Assembly: GCA_937958345.1 (NCBI GenBank)
Contig: CALGNW010000018.1
Span: 1 to 18,803, forward strand
From: an uncultured Neomegalonema sp.
GTDB taxonomy: Bacteria > Pseudomonadota > Alphaproteobacteria > Rhodobacterales > Rhodobacteraceae
Direction: 5' to 3'
DNA: 18,803 nt
Positions 1 to 7,727 of the stretch are shown here, piece by piece. The first letter of the stretch is position 1. Each line of letters starts with the position of its first letter. The translations under genes were made by a program, and so were the position numbers. Below the pieces are notes generated by a model that had not been told where the DNA came from, made no database searches, and worked only from the letters and a program-made list of their open reading frames with translations.

Positions 1-13
1 AGGCCCGGAGGGA

Positions 14-919
14 CTAGCTTTGCCGCGCTAAGGCGTGTTTTGCCAGGTCGGCGAGGGTTTTGCCGCGTTCGCCCAGTGGGGTGATGTGGGTGATGGCTTG
101 GGCGGTCAGGCGTTCGGCGCGGTCTTTGGCGTCCTGAACGCCGAGGATGCTGACGAAAGTGGCCTTGCCCTTGCCCGCGTCCTTGCCCACGGCTTTGCCG
201 ACGGTCGCGGCATCGCCTTCGATATCCAGCAGGTCATCGACAATCTGAAAAACGAGGCCGAAGTCGCGGGCATAGCCCTCGATCATGCGTTTATGGGCCG
301 CATTCGCATTGCCGAGGATCGCACCGGCCTTGCACGAAACCTCGATCAGTGCGCCGGTTTTCATGCGTTGCAGGCGCGTGATTTCCGGCAGGGTCAGGCC
401 CGCCTCGGCGCTCTCGGCGGCAATGTCGATCATCTGGCCGCCGACCATGCCGCCCGCGCCGCTGGCCTTTGCGATGGCCGCGATAAGCTGGACCCTGACA
501 AAGGCGTTTTCGTGCGTCCGTTCATCGGCAAGCAGCGTGAAGGCGTGGGTTTGAAGCGCGTCGCCCGCCAGAATGGCCGTCGCCTCGTCGTATTCGCGGT
601 GGGTCGTGGGGCGGCCCCGGCGCAGATCGTCATTGTCCATGCTGGGCAGGTCGTCGTGGATCAGGCTGTAGGCGTGAATGCACTCGATGGCGCAGGCGGC
701 GCGCATGGCGCGGTCGCGGCCCACCCCGAAGGCGGCGGCGGTTTCAAGCGCCAGAAACGCGCGCAGCCGCTTTCCGCCCTGACAGGCATAGCGCATGGCA
801 TTGATGACCCGCGCCTCGGCCAGCGGTTCGCCGTTCGACGTCGGCGATGGCAGAAGGGCGGCGAGCGTTTCTTCGACCTCGGCGGCGGTGTCGGCTAGGC
901 GGATCGAGATATCGGTCAT
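14..919 (-). CDS. ispA: Farnesyl diphosphate synthase (polyprenyl synthetase family)
   Basis: Predicted short-chain trans-prenyl diphosphate synthase of 301 residues, condensing IPP with DMAPP/GPP to make farnesyl (or geranylgeranyl) diphosphate in the cytoplasm for quinone, undecaprenyl and carotenoid synthesis. The first aspartate-rich motif, DDLPSMD, is at residues 89-95, preceded by the Tyr-Ser typical of bacterial type II FPP synthases. The second motif, DDLLD, is at 228-232, and a GGQMID segment lies near 160-165. Length is usual for the family. The ATG overlaps the stop of xseB by four bases (ATGA), so translation is probably coupled. In related bacteria dxs often follows; here only 13 bases remain before the window edge, so this cannot be seen. 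Exact chain length of the product is not provable from sequence. Confidence 0.95.
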   Translation of the reverse strand: MTDISIRLADTAAEVEETLAALLPSPTSNGEPLAEARVINAMRYACQGGKRLRAFLALETAAAFGVGRDRAMRAACAIECIHAYSLIHDDLPSMDNDDLRRGRPTTHREYDEATAILAGDALQTHAFTLLADERTHENAFVRVQLIAAIAKASGAGGMVGGQMIDIAAESAEAGLTLPEITRLQRMKTGALIEVSCKAGAILGNANAAHKRMIEGYARDFGLVFQIVDDLLDIEGDAATVGKAVGKDAGKGKATFVSILGVQDAKDRAERLTAQAITHITPLGERGKTLADLAKHALARQS

Positions 920-1158
920 TCGAACGAGGTGTCCTCGGCGGCAACGGCCTTGCCGTCCGCACCCGCGACGATTTTCTGAACGCGCATTTCAGCCTGCTTC
1001 AACTTATCCTCGCAATGGCGTTGAAGGGCCGCGCCCTGTTCGTAAATGTCGATGCTTTTTTCCAGCGAGACGTCGCCGCTGTCCAGCGCATCGACGATTT
1101 TCTCAAGCTGTCCCATCGCCTCTTCAAAGCTGAGGTCTTTGACGTCGGATTTAGACAT
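916..1158 (-). CDS. xseB: Exodeoxyribonuclease VII small subunit
   Basis: Small subunit of exodeoxyribonuclease VII, which with several copies bound to XseA degrades single-stranded DNA in both directions. The 80-residue protein has the family's helical signature: an N-terminal FEEAMGQLEKIVDALDSGD stretch followed by SLEKSIDIYEQGAALQRHC and a KLKQAE segment, together predicting the usual two-helix hairpin. Length matches the family (about 70-85 residues). It overlaps the upstream deacetylase gene by 8 bases and the downstream ispA gene by 4 bases, so it sits inside a tightly packed three-gene operon. This placement beside ispA is common in proteobacteria. Confidence 0.95.
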   Translation of the reverse strand: MSKSDVKDLSFEEAMGQLEKIVDALDSGDVSLEKSIDIYEQGAALQRHCEDKLKQAEMRVQKIVAGADGKAVAAEDTSFE

Positions 1159-2083
1159 TTTCAGCGACTTTCGCGAGGGTTTTCACATGGATTTTCGCGG
1201 ACTCGCCGAGGGCGCGAAGATCGTATCCGCCCTCCAATAACGATACCACGCGGCCCCCGCAATGGGTGTCGGCAAGGGCACAAAGCTGTTGCGTAATCCA
1301 CTCGAAATCCGGTTCCTGCAGTTGGATCGACGCAAGGGGATCGTCGGCGTGGGCGTCAAATCCTGCTGATATAATAATGAGTTGCGGGTCAAAGGCCGCG
1401 ATGGCGGGAAAGATGTGATCTTCGTACGCCGCGCGGAACTCTCGCGATCCTGCATTGTGTTTCAGGGGCTTGTTAAAAACATTTCCCACGCCGGTTTCGC
1501 TCTCGCGGCCAGTGCCCGGAAATATGCCGCCTTCGTGAGTCGAGGCGTAGAGGATACGGGCGTCCTGTTCGACCACGTCCTGCGTGCCGTTGCCGTGATG
1601 GACGTCGAAATCGACAACGGCAACGCGGTCTAATCCTTTGTTTTCAACAGCATGCAGCGCGGCGATGGCAGCCGTACTAAACAGGCAAAAGCCCATCGGC
1701 TTGATTTTCTCCGCATGATGGCCGGGCGGGCGGTGTGCGCAAAAAGCGTTGACGGCAGAACCGCTTAGCACCTGATCAACCGCATCACAGGACGCGCCGA
1801 CGGCGCGCATCGACGCCTCTAACGAGCCGGGGCTGATCCACGTATCGCCGTCAAGCGCCTGCATCCCCTCGGCGGGGGCCGCCTCTTTGATCGCGGTGAC
1901 ATAGGCTTGCGGATGGCCCAGCAAAAGCTGCGCGTCCGAGCAAAGCGGCGACTCGCGGCGGTCCAGCCCCCCGACGTCGGCGAGTGCCCTGGTCAGCGCG
2001 CGCATGCGGTCGGGCCGCTCCGGGTGGCCGTCCGGAACGTCGTGGTCGATGAAAGAGTCGTGACTATAGAGCAGTGTTTTCAT
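1151..2083 (-). CDS. Histone deacetylase family protein (acetylpolyamine/acetyl-lysine amidohydrolase-like)
   Basis: Zinc-dependent deacetylase of the class II HDAC/AcuC/AphA superfamily, about 310 residues, probably cytoplasmic. Visible motifs are HRPPGHHAE (residues 118-125, with the catalytic His pair), DFDVHHGNGTQ (158-168, with zinc ligands Asp160 and His162), ISAGFDAHADDPL (third zinc ligand Asp248) and the C-terminal LLEGGYDL carrying the catalytic Tyr. I chose the ATG giving MKTLLYSHDSF because this is where family homology begins; an upstream in-frame ATG at 2107 would add eight unconserved residues. Neither start has a strong ribosome binding site. It is the first gene of the operon with xseB and ispA. 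The physiological substrate (acetylated polyamine, protein lysine or small amide) cannot be told from sequence. Confidence 0.9.
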   Translation of the reverse strand: MKTLLYSHDSFIDHDVPDGHPERPDRMRALTRALADVGGLDRRESPLCSDAQLLLGHPQAYVTAIKEAAPAEGMQALDGDTWISPGSLEASMRAVGASCDAVDQVLSGSAVNAFCAHRPPGHHAEKIKPMGFCLFSTAAIAALHAVENKGLDRVAVVDFDVHHGNGTQDVVEQDARILYASTHEGGIFPGTGRESETGVGNVFNKPLKHNAGSREFRAAYEDHIFPAIAAFDPQLIIISAGFDAHADDPLASIQLQEPDFEWITQQLCALADTHCGGRVVSLLEGGYDLRALGESAKIHVKTLAKVAENV

Positions 2084-2150
2084 GTCCGCAGAATGGAACC
2101 TGAGCATCTGCGGTGCAAGCAGGAAACAGTCACGGCGGTTTCGCGCGGGG

Positions 2151-2179
2151 TTTTGAAATCGAACCGGCTCTGCTATCCC
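2151..2179 (+). promoter_or_regulatory. Possible sigma-70 promoter of the lyxose-isomerase-like gene
   Basis: In the 128-base gap between the divergent deacetylase and isomerase genes, a TTGAAA box (2153-2158) is followed after 15 bases by TATCCC (2174-2179). The spacer is shorter than the ideal 17, so this is only a candidate. Confidence 0.3.
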
Positions 2180-2211
2180 TCGCGTCGGAATTCTACGGGA
2201 GGAACGGGCGG

Positions 2212-2919
2212 ATGAAGCGATCTGAAGTGAACGAAATTATCCGCGAGAGCGATGCTTTTATTCGCTCGTTCGGCTTTGTGCTTCCGCCCTTTGCATATTG
2301 GACGCCCGCAGAAATGTCGGCGCGGCGCGGCGCGATTGACGGCATCGTTGATGCACGGCTCGGCTGGGACATTACCGATTATGGCGAGGGGCGTTTTGAC
2401 GAGATGGGCCTGTTCCTGTTCACCACCCGCAATGGCCGCCTGAGTGATCTGCAGGGCGGCGGCGGGATGTGCTATGCCGAGAAAATTATGATCTCGCGGC
2501 AGGATCAGGTGTCACCGATGCACCGCCATATCGTGAAGGCGGAAGACATTATCAATCGCGGCGGTGCAACGCTTGCGATTGAGATGTTTGAATCGGACCC
2601 CGACGGTAATATTGACGAAAAGGCTGAGGTCAGGGTTGCGACTGACGGGATTGAGCGGCGTCTTGCGGCTGGCGGCGTGCTGCATCTCGCGCCGGGCGAA
2701 AGCGTGACCCTGATGCCGGGGAACTGGCATAAGTTCTGGGGCGAGGGCGGGGATGTCCTGATCGGTGAGGTGTCGACCGTGAATAATGATCTGACCGACA
2801 ATGTGTTTCGCGAACCGATTGGCCGGTTTGCCGAGGTTGATGAAGATGCAGACCCGGTCCACTTGCTGGTTTCGGATTACGATAAATGGCTGAGTAAAGA
2901 GGGCGCGGGTTCGGCCTGA
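2212..2919 (+). CDS. D-lyxose/D-mannose ketol-isomerase family cupin protein
   Basis: Predicted 235-residue cupin sugar isomerase of the D-lyxose isomerase family (DUF1498 type), which interconverts D-lyxose and D-xylulose and often also D-mannose and D-fructose using a divalent metal. The metal-binding cluster is visible: MHRH (His104, His106), then Glu111 in KAEDI, and His173 in PGNWHKFW. The start ATG at 2212 is preceded by a strong GGGAGG ribosome binding site; the reading frame extends 33 codons further upstream but those residues look non-coding. Length is normal for the family. It is divergent from the deacetylase operon and convergent with the peroxidase gene, so it stands as a single transcription unit. 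It is about 1.8 kb from the proposed sugar-sulfonate cluster; a functional link is speculation. Confidence 0.85.
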   Translation: MKRSEVNEIIRESDAFIRSFGFVLPPFAYWTPAEMSARRGAIDGIVDARLGWDITDYGEGRFDEMGLFLFTTRNGRLSDLQGGGGMCYAEKIMISRQDQVSPMHRHIVKAEDIINRGGATLAIEMFESDPDGNIDEKAEVRVATDGIERRLAAGGVLHLAPGESVTLMPGNWHKFWGEGGDVLIGEVSTVNNDLTDNVFREPIGRFAEVDEDADPVHLLVSDYDKWLSKEGAGSA

Positions 2920-2950
2920 GGGCTGAAGCCCGCCGCCTCGGCTGGCCTCG

Positions 2951-4249
2951 TCAGTCTATCGGCAAACCGCTGGGGACTTCATCGGGTATGCCGAGGCGTT
3001 GTGTCCGGTTGGTCAGGCTGTGCAGAAACGCGATCAGTGCATCGATCTGCGGATCGGCCAACATCACCGCTGGCAGGTCGTTGACAGATGTCTGTCGGCG
3101 CATCTCTCTGGCGTCTTGCCAGACGATGAAATCGACCTTTTCCATTTCGGGAATAGAGGGCAGGTTTGCGTCCTCGGGGCTCCATTCTGCGCGGGCATCT
3201 GCCGGTGAAAGGTGGTGCCGGATAATGCCCCTGAGTGTCGGATAGGCTCCGTTGTGTCCGTAAGGCGCGGTCAGCGCGACGTTGCGCAGCATCGGGGTGC
3301 GAAAGCGGTAGGCGTCCTCCAGACGATCGGTTTCGCCCATGCGGCCGACATCGCGCGCCGCCGGATCGAAGCGGCGCGTTCGACCGGGGCCGAAGGGCGG
3401 CAGGCCGAGCGCATGGAACTGCTGATCGCTGAGCAGTTTGCCCGCATGGCACGCCGAACAGCGGGCGTCGCCGAAGAACAGATCTTTTCCCGTTTTTGCC
3501 TGTTCGGACATTGCCGCCTTGTCGCCCGCCAGATAGCGGTCAAAGGGGCTTTCAAAGCTCTGCCATTCAGTGGCCATGAACGCGGCGAGGGCATTCGCAA
3601 TCTCGACGATGGTTACGTCCTCGGGGCCGGTCAGATGATCAAATGCGCCGACAAACCGTGCGCCGTAATCACCGGTTACCCGCACGCGCTTGGCGAGGAT
3701 CGGCCACGCGGCATCAATCCGGTCATGGACCGCCCCTGCGATTTCGTTCTCTCTCGGGTTTCCCGCCATTTCAAACTGGGCGACCAGCGGGAAGACGGCT
3801 TGCGCGGCGAGAAGTGAATTAAATCCCTCGGGCAACCATTCCTCCGCAGGCGAATTGAAACCGTTTTCGTAGGTGTCCGAGGTGCTTAGCCGCCCGTCGT
3901 GAAACATGACGGTGATGTCTTTAGCGCCGAGGTTCCAGAGAGCAGGCGCATTGCGGGGTATGCGCTTTCTGATCCTGTCCGCACCCTCGCCAGCGGTGCG
4001 TTTCGGGCCGAGCCCCGCACCGCCCTCGCCAATTCCGAGCGATAGCCCGTCGCCGGTTCCGAAGTCGGGGTGGTGACATGTGGAGCAGGCTATATTTCTG
4101 TTCCCCGAAAGGATCTTGTCGTAAAAGAGCAGCTGACCGAGCGCGGCCTGCTTTTCGTCGAACTGAATGAAGTCGGCTGCTGTCAGAGGTTCCGGTTCGT
4201 TCGCGAGGACCGGAGAGATCGCTGCAAGGATAAGAGGAACGGCATGCGC
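2951..4249 (-). CDS. Di-heme cytochrome c peroxidase / MauG-like protein, 5' end disrupted or unresolved
   Basis: Periplasmic di-heme c protein of the bacterial cytochrome c peroxidase/MauG family, reducing peroxide with electrons from small cytochromes or acting as a MauG-like oxidase. Two covalent heme motifs are seen: CSTCH at bases 4073-4087 and CSACH at bases 3446-3460. A conserved C-terminal stretch (FRTPMLRNVALTAPYGHNGA) supplies the usual region for a distal heme ligand. The N-terminus reads like a Sec signal peptide (VPLILAAISPVLA, then NEPEPL). However, no ATG, GTG or TTG occurs in this frame between the first heme motif and roughly 50 codons upstream of the signal peptide. The nearest ATG (4245-4243) is one base out of frame, and the 5' end overlaps the start of the divergent Sel1 gene. 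The upper coordinate is therefore the limit of supportable homology, not a real start. Either a one-base deletion or a sequencing error is likely. Confidence 0.8.
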   Translation of the reverse strand, partial: AHAVPLILAAISPVLANEPEPLTAADFIQFDEKQAALGQLLFYDKILSGNRNIACSTCHHPDFGTGDGLSLGIGEGGAGLGPKRTAGEGADRIRKRIPRNAPALWNLGAKDITVMFHDGRLSTSDTYENGFNSPAEEWLPEGFNSLLAAQAVFPLVAQFEMAGNPRENEIAGAVHDRIDAAWPILAKRVRVTGDYGARFVGAFDHLTGPEDVTIVEIANALAAFMATEWQSFESPFDRYLAGDKAAMSEQAKTGKDLFFGDARCSACHAGKLLSDQQFHALGLPPFGPGRTRRFDPAARDVGRMGETDRLEDAYRFRTPMLRNVALTAPYGHNGAYPTLRGIIRHHLSPADARAEWSPEDANLPSIPEMEKVDFIVWQDAREMRRQTSVNDLPAVMLADPQIDALIAFLHSLTNRTQRLGIPDEVPSGLPID

Positions 4250-4714
4250 AAAACGGTTACGCTGTTTCTGTTTTTGGCCGCGCCCGCGTTCGCCGATATC
4301 GAAGAGGCGCGCGATCTGATGGAAGAGGGCAAATTCGAGCAGGCGCGCGAGGCGTTGTTGCCCGCTGCACGATCCGGCAATGCCGATGCCGAAGAACTGA
4401 TCGGCGTGATGTACGCGATGGGCCTTGGTGTTCCGCGCGATGATGTTCGTGCGTTCGAATGGTATTTGCGCTCGTCGATGAAGGGGCATGCGGGCGCGCA
4501 ATCGGGTGTGGGGTGGTACTATGAAGTCGGGCGGGGTTTGCCGGCGCCGGATCTGGTTCGCGCTTATATGTGGTACACGCTGTCGGCCATTGGCGGCGAC
4601 CCCGATGCTGCCATCAGCCTCGAAGAGGTGGTCAAGAAAATGACGCCGGAGCAGATTGAAAAGGCGCATACGCTTGTCGATGACTACAAAGTTTGGATGT
4701 ATCCGTTTCGGTGA
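4244..4714 (+). CDS. Secreted Sel1-repeat (SLR/TPR-like) protein
   Basis: A 156-residue exported protein with a clear signal peptide (MRKTVTLFLFLAAPAFA, predicted cleavage after Ala17) followed by Sel1-like alpha-helical repeats. One repeat spans about residues 47-82 (NADAEELIGVMYAMGLGV then RAFEWYLRSS) and a second about 83-118 (HAGAQSGVGWYYEVGRGL then RAYMWYTLSA). Such repeats make protein-protein contacts, and periplasmic members often act in envelope or stress functions; no specific role is evident. The start ATG at 4244 has AAGAGG 8 bases upstream and lies in the palindrome GCATGC, directly against the 5' end of the divergent peroxidase gene. A good terminator hairpin follows the stop. 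Confidence 0.85.
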   Translation: MRKTVTLFLFLAAPAFADIEEARDLMEEGKFEQAREALLPAARSGNADAEELIGVMYAMGLGVPRDDVRAFEWYLRSSMKGHAGAQSGVGWYYEVGRGLPAPDLVRAYMWYTLSAIGGDPDAAISLEEVVKKMTPEQIEKAHTLVDDYKVWMYPFR

Positions 4715-4715
4715 T

Positions 4716-4752
4716 CGGGAGGCGGGCGGGTTGACCCGCCTCCGGTCCTTTT
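4716..4752. terminator. Rho-independent terminator between convergent sel1 and TRAP binding-protein genes
   Basis: An 11-base stem with one mismatch (4716-4726 pairing with 4735-4745, core GGAGGCGGG/CCCGCCTCC) and an 8-base loop starts two bases after the Sel1 stop. It is followed by a short T-run (CCTTTT, 4747-4750 and beyond) on the plus strand. It lies just beyond the stop of the minus-strand dctP gene as well, so it may stop transcription from both sides, though only the plus side has the T-run. Confidence 0.7.
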
Positions 4753-4764
4753 GTGTCAGACGGT

Positions 4765-5823
4765 TTATTTCAGGTCCGCCGCGCGTGCTGCGCCGATATC
4801 TTTCTCGGCCATCGCGACCGCATCTGTCAGCGCGGTGAAGATTTCGTCGCCGCGGTCCACGTTGTCCTTGAACCAGTCATAGACAGGTGCAGCGGCCTCT
4901 TTGAACGCGGCCTTTTGGTCCGGCGTCGGAACATAGAGATCTCCGCCGCCCGCAACGAAGTCTTCATAAGCCTGAATCGACTTGCGCTTCGGCGAAGCAA
5001 AGGTTGCCTGTTGCAGCGCATAAAACCCGTCAACGACGACCTGACGCATGCCTTCGGGCATGCCGGTGAAGGCCTCGTTATTCATCCACCAAAGCGCGCC
5101 CATATAGGCGTGGCCGTCCAGTGTGACGTATTGCAGGCCCGCATCGGGGAACTTCATGCCCATGATGTCGGTAATGCCGTTCTTTGAACCCTCGACCACG
5201 CCGGTCTGGAAGGACGTAAAGAGTTCAGGCCACGGGATCGGAGTCGGGCTGGCGCCGAGTGCCTTGACCAATTCCTGCGGCAGGTCTGCGACGACAGTTC
5301 TGATTTTCAGACCCTTCATGTCGGCAGGTTCGGCTACACGGCGTTTGGTGTTGGCAAAGTTGCGCCAGCCGCCGGTGTTGCCAATGGTCATCAGGCGGAT
5401 CGCGCCGTCGGAATCTTCCAGTGCCATCGCCCGCATTTTGCGGGTGAAGTCACCCGACAGCACATGTTCGGCCACGCGGTCGTCGGCCATCAGATACGGC
5501 AGGTCGAGGACCTGAACATAAGGGAAGATGCCGGAGGCTCCGCCCGATGTGGAAATGTAAATATCAATCGAGCCGTCAGCGACACCCTGCAGGCACTCGG
5601 CCCCGTTGGAGCAAAGCTGCGTTCCGATGAAAAGCTCGACCTCGATCGCACCGTTTGATGCTGCCTCGACATAGTTTTTGAAAACGACCAGGCCGTCATA
5701 ATCCTCGTCGTTTTCGTTCGAGTTGGCCGTCGCACGGATTTTGTAATCCGCGGCGAAAGCCTCTGCCGTTGCACCGGTCAACAGTGCCATGACGGCAAGT
5801 GATTTCATCAAATTTTTAAACAT
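4765..5823 (-). CDS. TRAP transporter substrate-binding protein, DctP family
   Basis: Periplasmic solute receptor of a tripartite ATP-independent transporter, 352 residues, delivering an anionic substrate to the membrane subunits. It has a signal peptide (residues 1-24, ending AEAFA) and the DctP-family stretch MKGLKIRTV with Arg175, the position that in characterised family members salt-bridges the acidic group of the ligand. It also carries the typical WPELFTSFQTGVVEG segment. Two cysteines at 71 and 77 could form a disulfide. A strong ribosome binding site (GGGAGGAA) precedes the ATG. It is the last gene of the six-gene operon, 24 bases after the large membrane subunit, unlike the common P-Q-M order. 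From its neighbours the ligand is inferred to be a sulfonated sugar such as sulfoquinovose or its glyceride; the anion-binding Arg is compatible but not diagnostic. Confidence 0.92.
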   Translation of the reverse strand: MFKNLMKSLAVMALLTGATAEAFAADYKIRATANSNENDEDYDGLVVFKNYVEAASNGAIEVELFIGTQLCSNGAECLQGVADGSIDIYISTSGGASGIFPYVQVLDLPYLMADDRVAEHVLSGDFTRKMRAMALEDSDGAIRLMTIGNTGGWRNFANTKRRVAEPADMKGLKIRTVVADLPQELVKALGASPTPIPWPELFTSFQTGVVEGSKNGITDIMGMKFPDAGLQYVTLDGHAYMGALWWMNNEAFTGMPEGMRQVVVDGFYALQQATFASPKRKSIQAYEDFVAGGGDLYVPTPDQKAAFKEAAAPVYDWFKDNVDRGDEIFTALTDAVAMAEKDIGAARAADLK

Positions 5824-5847
5824 CCGTTCCTCCCAAGTGAACCAAAG

Positions 5848-7137
5848 TCAGTTAGCAAAACCCGTCAATCTCGGAATGGTCATCGAGATTGCCGGAATGT
5901 AGGTGATGAGAAAGATCACGAGCACCTCGACCAACAGAAAAGGCACGATGGCCCGTGAAATCGCCTCGACCCGCTCTCCTGAGACAGCAGAGGCGACGAA
6001 TAGAACCAGTCCCATCGGCGGTGTTGCCAAACCCACCGTCAGATTTACGCTCATGATAATCGCAAAGTGGATCGGGTCGACCCCCAAACTTACAAAGATC
6101 GGACCCAGCACCGGACCCAGAATGATAATCGCGGGTCCGGCATCCAAAAACATGCCGACCACGAACAGCAGCAGATTAATCAGGAACAGCAGGATCAGCG
6201 GATTATCCGACAGGCTGAGCACAAAGGCCGCCAGAGTTTCGGGCGCGTGGCTGAGGCTGACCACGGTTTTGAAGGCCATGGCAGCGCCGACCAGCAGCAT
6301 AACCACCGCAGAGGTCAAACCGGCCCGGATCAGGATGTCGGGCAGCTCGCGCACCGTCAGAGAGCGGAGGATGAAAAAGCCGATGAAAAGGGCGTAGGCG
6401 ACCGCGACCGCCGCAGCCTCGGTCGGCGTGAAAACGCCGCCCAGTATGCCCCCCAGAATGATGACCGGTGTCATCAACGGGAAAAATGCTTTCAGGCTGG
6501 CCTGTCCGCGCTCGCCCCAGCTGTATTTTCGGCTCGCGACCGGAAAATCATAGCGGTCGGCCATGAGTTTGACCACGAGCATCAGGCCTATGCCGACCAG
6601 CGCGCCGGGGATGATACCGGCAAGAAACAATGCCGCGACGCTTTCGCCCATGACATAGGCGTAGATGATCATTATGCCCGAGGGCGGAATAATCGGGCCG
6701 ATCACGGAACTGGCCGCCGTGATTGCGGCGGCAAACTTGCGCGTATAGCCCTGCTTTTCCATCGCCGGAATGAGCATTGACCCGAGTGCCGAGGTGTCGG
6801 CAACCGCCGACCCCGATAACCCCGCGAACAGCATCGACGACAGAACATTAACGTGCGCCAGGCCGCCGCGCAGATGACCCATAAATGCCTGCGAAAATTC
6901 CACAAGCCGCATGGTTATGCCGCCCTTGTTCATCAGCTCTCCGGCGAGCATGAAGAACGGAATGGCCATCAGGGGAAAGCTGTCCATACCATTGTAGACG
7001 TTGCGGTAGAGCAGGGTGATGTCCCGCTCTTGCCCGTTCAGGTATAACAGCAGACCCGGCGCGGCCAGCAAGCCGAAGAATACGGGCAGTCCGACGAGCA
7101 GAAACGTCAAAAAGAGCGGCAGGAACCAGATCAGCAT
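5848..7137 (-). CDS. TRAP transporter large permease subunit, DctM family
   Basis: Large membrane subunit of the TRAP transporter, 429 residues, with about 11-13 hydrophobic helices, which carries out Na+- or H+-driven uptake. Family motifs include the N-terminal GLPVFFGLL region, FAGLSGSAVADTSALG, GPIIPPSG, GGVFTPTEAAAVAVAYAL and the C-terminal VNLTVGLATPPMG. I start at the ATG whose A is also the last base of the TAA stop of the small subunit (TAATG), which places the protein start (MLIWFLPLFL) exactly at the first helix. An upstream in-frame extension of 48 codons lies in the coding region of the small subunit and is not credible. Confidence 0.95.
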   Translation of the reverse strand: MLIWFLPLFLTFLLVGLPVFFGLLAAPGLLLYLNGQERDITLLYRNVYNGMDSFPLMAIPFFMLAGELMNKGGITMRLVEFSQAFMGHLRGGLAHVNVLSSMLFAGLSGSAVADTSALGSMLIPAMEKQGYTRKFAAAITAASSVIGPIIPPSGIMIIYAYVMGESVAALFLAGIIPGALVGIGLMLVVKLMADRYDFPVASRKYSWGERGQASLKAFFPLMTPVIILGGILGGVFTPTEAAAVAVAYALFIGFFILRSLTVRELPDILIRAGLTSAVVMLLVGAAMAFKTVVSLSHAPETLAAFVLSLSDNPLILLFLINLLLFVVGMFLDAGPAIIILGPVLGPIFVSLGVDPIHFAIIMSVNLTVGLATPPMGLVLFVASAVSGERVEAISRAIVPFLLVEVLVIFLITYIPAISMTIPRLTGFAN

Positions 7138-7727
7138 TATTCCGCCCCCGCAGCCGCATTTTCGGGAATGAGCGGCAGTCTGTCGCCCGCCCCCAGCAGG
7201 GTCGCAATCGAGCGCAGGATCAGTTCGATATTGACCAGCGTAAGCAGGCATACGCCGACGAATAATGACGTCATCATCCACGAGCGCGGCACGCGATGCC
7301 AGGTTTCGAAATTAATATCCAAGGGGACATAGAGCGCCGCCGTTTTGAAGCGGCCTCCGAATCCTGTGACCTCGCCCCATCCGATCTTGACGGCCACGCA
7401 GAGGACGAGCAGCGAAATAAAGAGCAGGACGAGATTTAAGGCTGCGCCAACGCGCATTGGCATTGCGTGTTCGAGCATACGGATGGCCACGAAGCCGCCA
7501 CGACGAAACGCTGTCGGGGCCATCAGCCCTGTCATCCAGAGCATACAGAAGCGCGCCGCCTCGTCGGGCCATGGCAGTGCATTGTTAAAGCCGTAGCGGA
7601 AAACGACTTGTACGAGGATCGCGACAACCATCAGGGCAATCGCGATAGCGCCGATGCCCCGTCCGAAACGCAGCACGTGCTCGTTGACGAACGAGAGCAG
7701 TCTGATGATCCCCGTGAGTGCGTTCAT
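7137..7727 (-). CDS. TRAP transporter small permease subunit, DctQ family
   Basis: Small membrane subunit of the TRAP transporter, 196 residues, with four hydrophobic helices near residues 20-45, 55-70, 95-118 and 145-170. The typical DctQ sequence WPDEAARFCMLWMTGL is present after the first helix. The ATG at 7727 follows a GGAGGG ribosome binding site and overlaps the TGA stop of the flavin reductase gene by one base (TGATG); a TTG three bases further upstream is in frame but less likely. It ends by a one-base overlap with the large subunit. The residue stretch between helices 3 and 4 (about 118-145) is somewhat longer than in minimal DctQ proteins. Confidence 0.92.
   Translation of the reverse strand: MNALTGIIRLLSFVNEHVLRFGRGIGAIAIALMVVAILVQVVFRYGFNNALPWPDEAARFCMLWMTGLMAPTAFRRGGFVAIRMLEHAMPMRVGAALNLVLLFISLLVLCVAVKIGWGEVTGFGGRFKTAALYVPLDINFETWHRVPRSWMMTSLFVGVCLLTLVNIELILRSIATLLGAGDRLPLIPENAAAGAE

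Noticed and set aside
35..898. Plus-strand open frame opposite ispA
   Set aside because: The minus frame carries both prenyl synthase aspartate motifs; the plus frame is a GC-rich shadow with no recognisable domain.
4250..4669. Extension of the peroxidase gene upstream to an ATG inside the sel1 gene
   Set aside because: It would add about 140 residues of antisense Sel1 sequence before a readable signal peptide, which is not plausible for a periplasmic cytochrome.
7138..7281. Upstream start extending the TRAP large subunit by 48 residues
   Set aside because: The extra residues overlap the small subunit gene, are not hydrophobic, and the TAATG junction gives the expected N-terminus.
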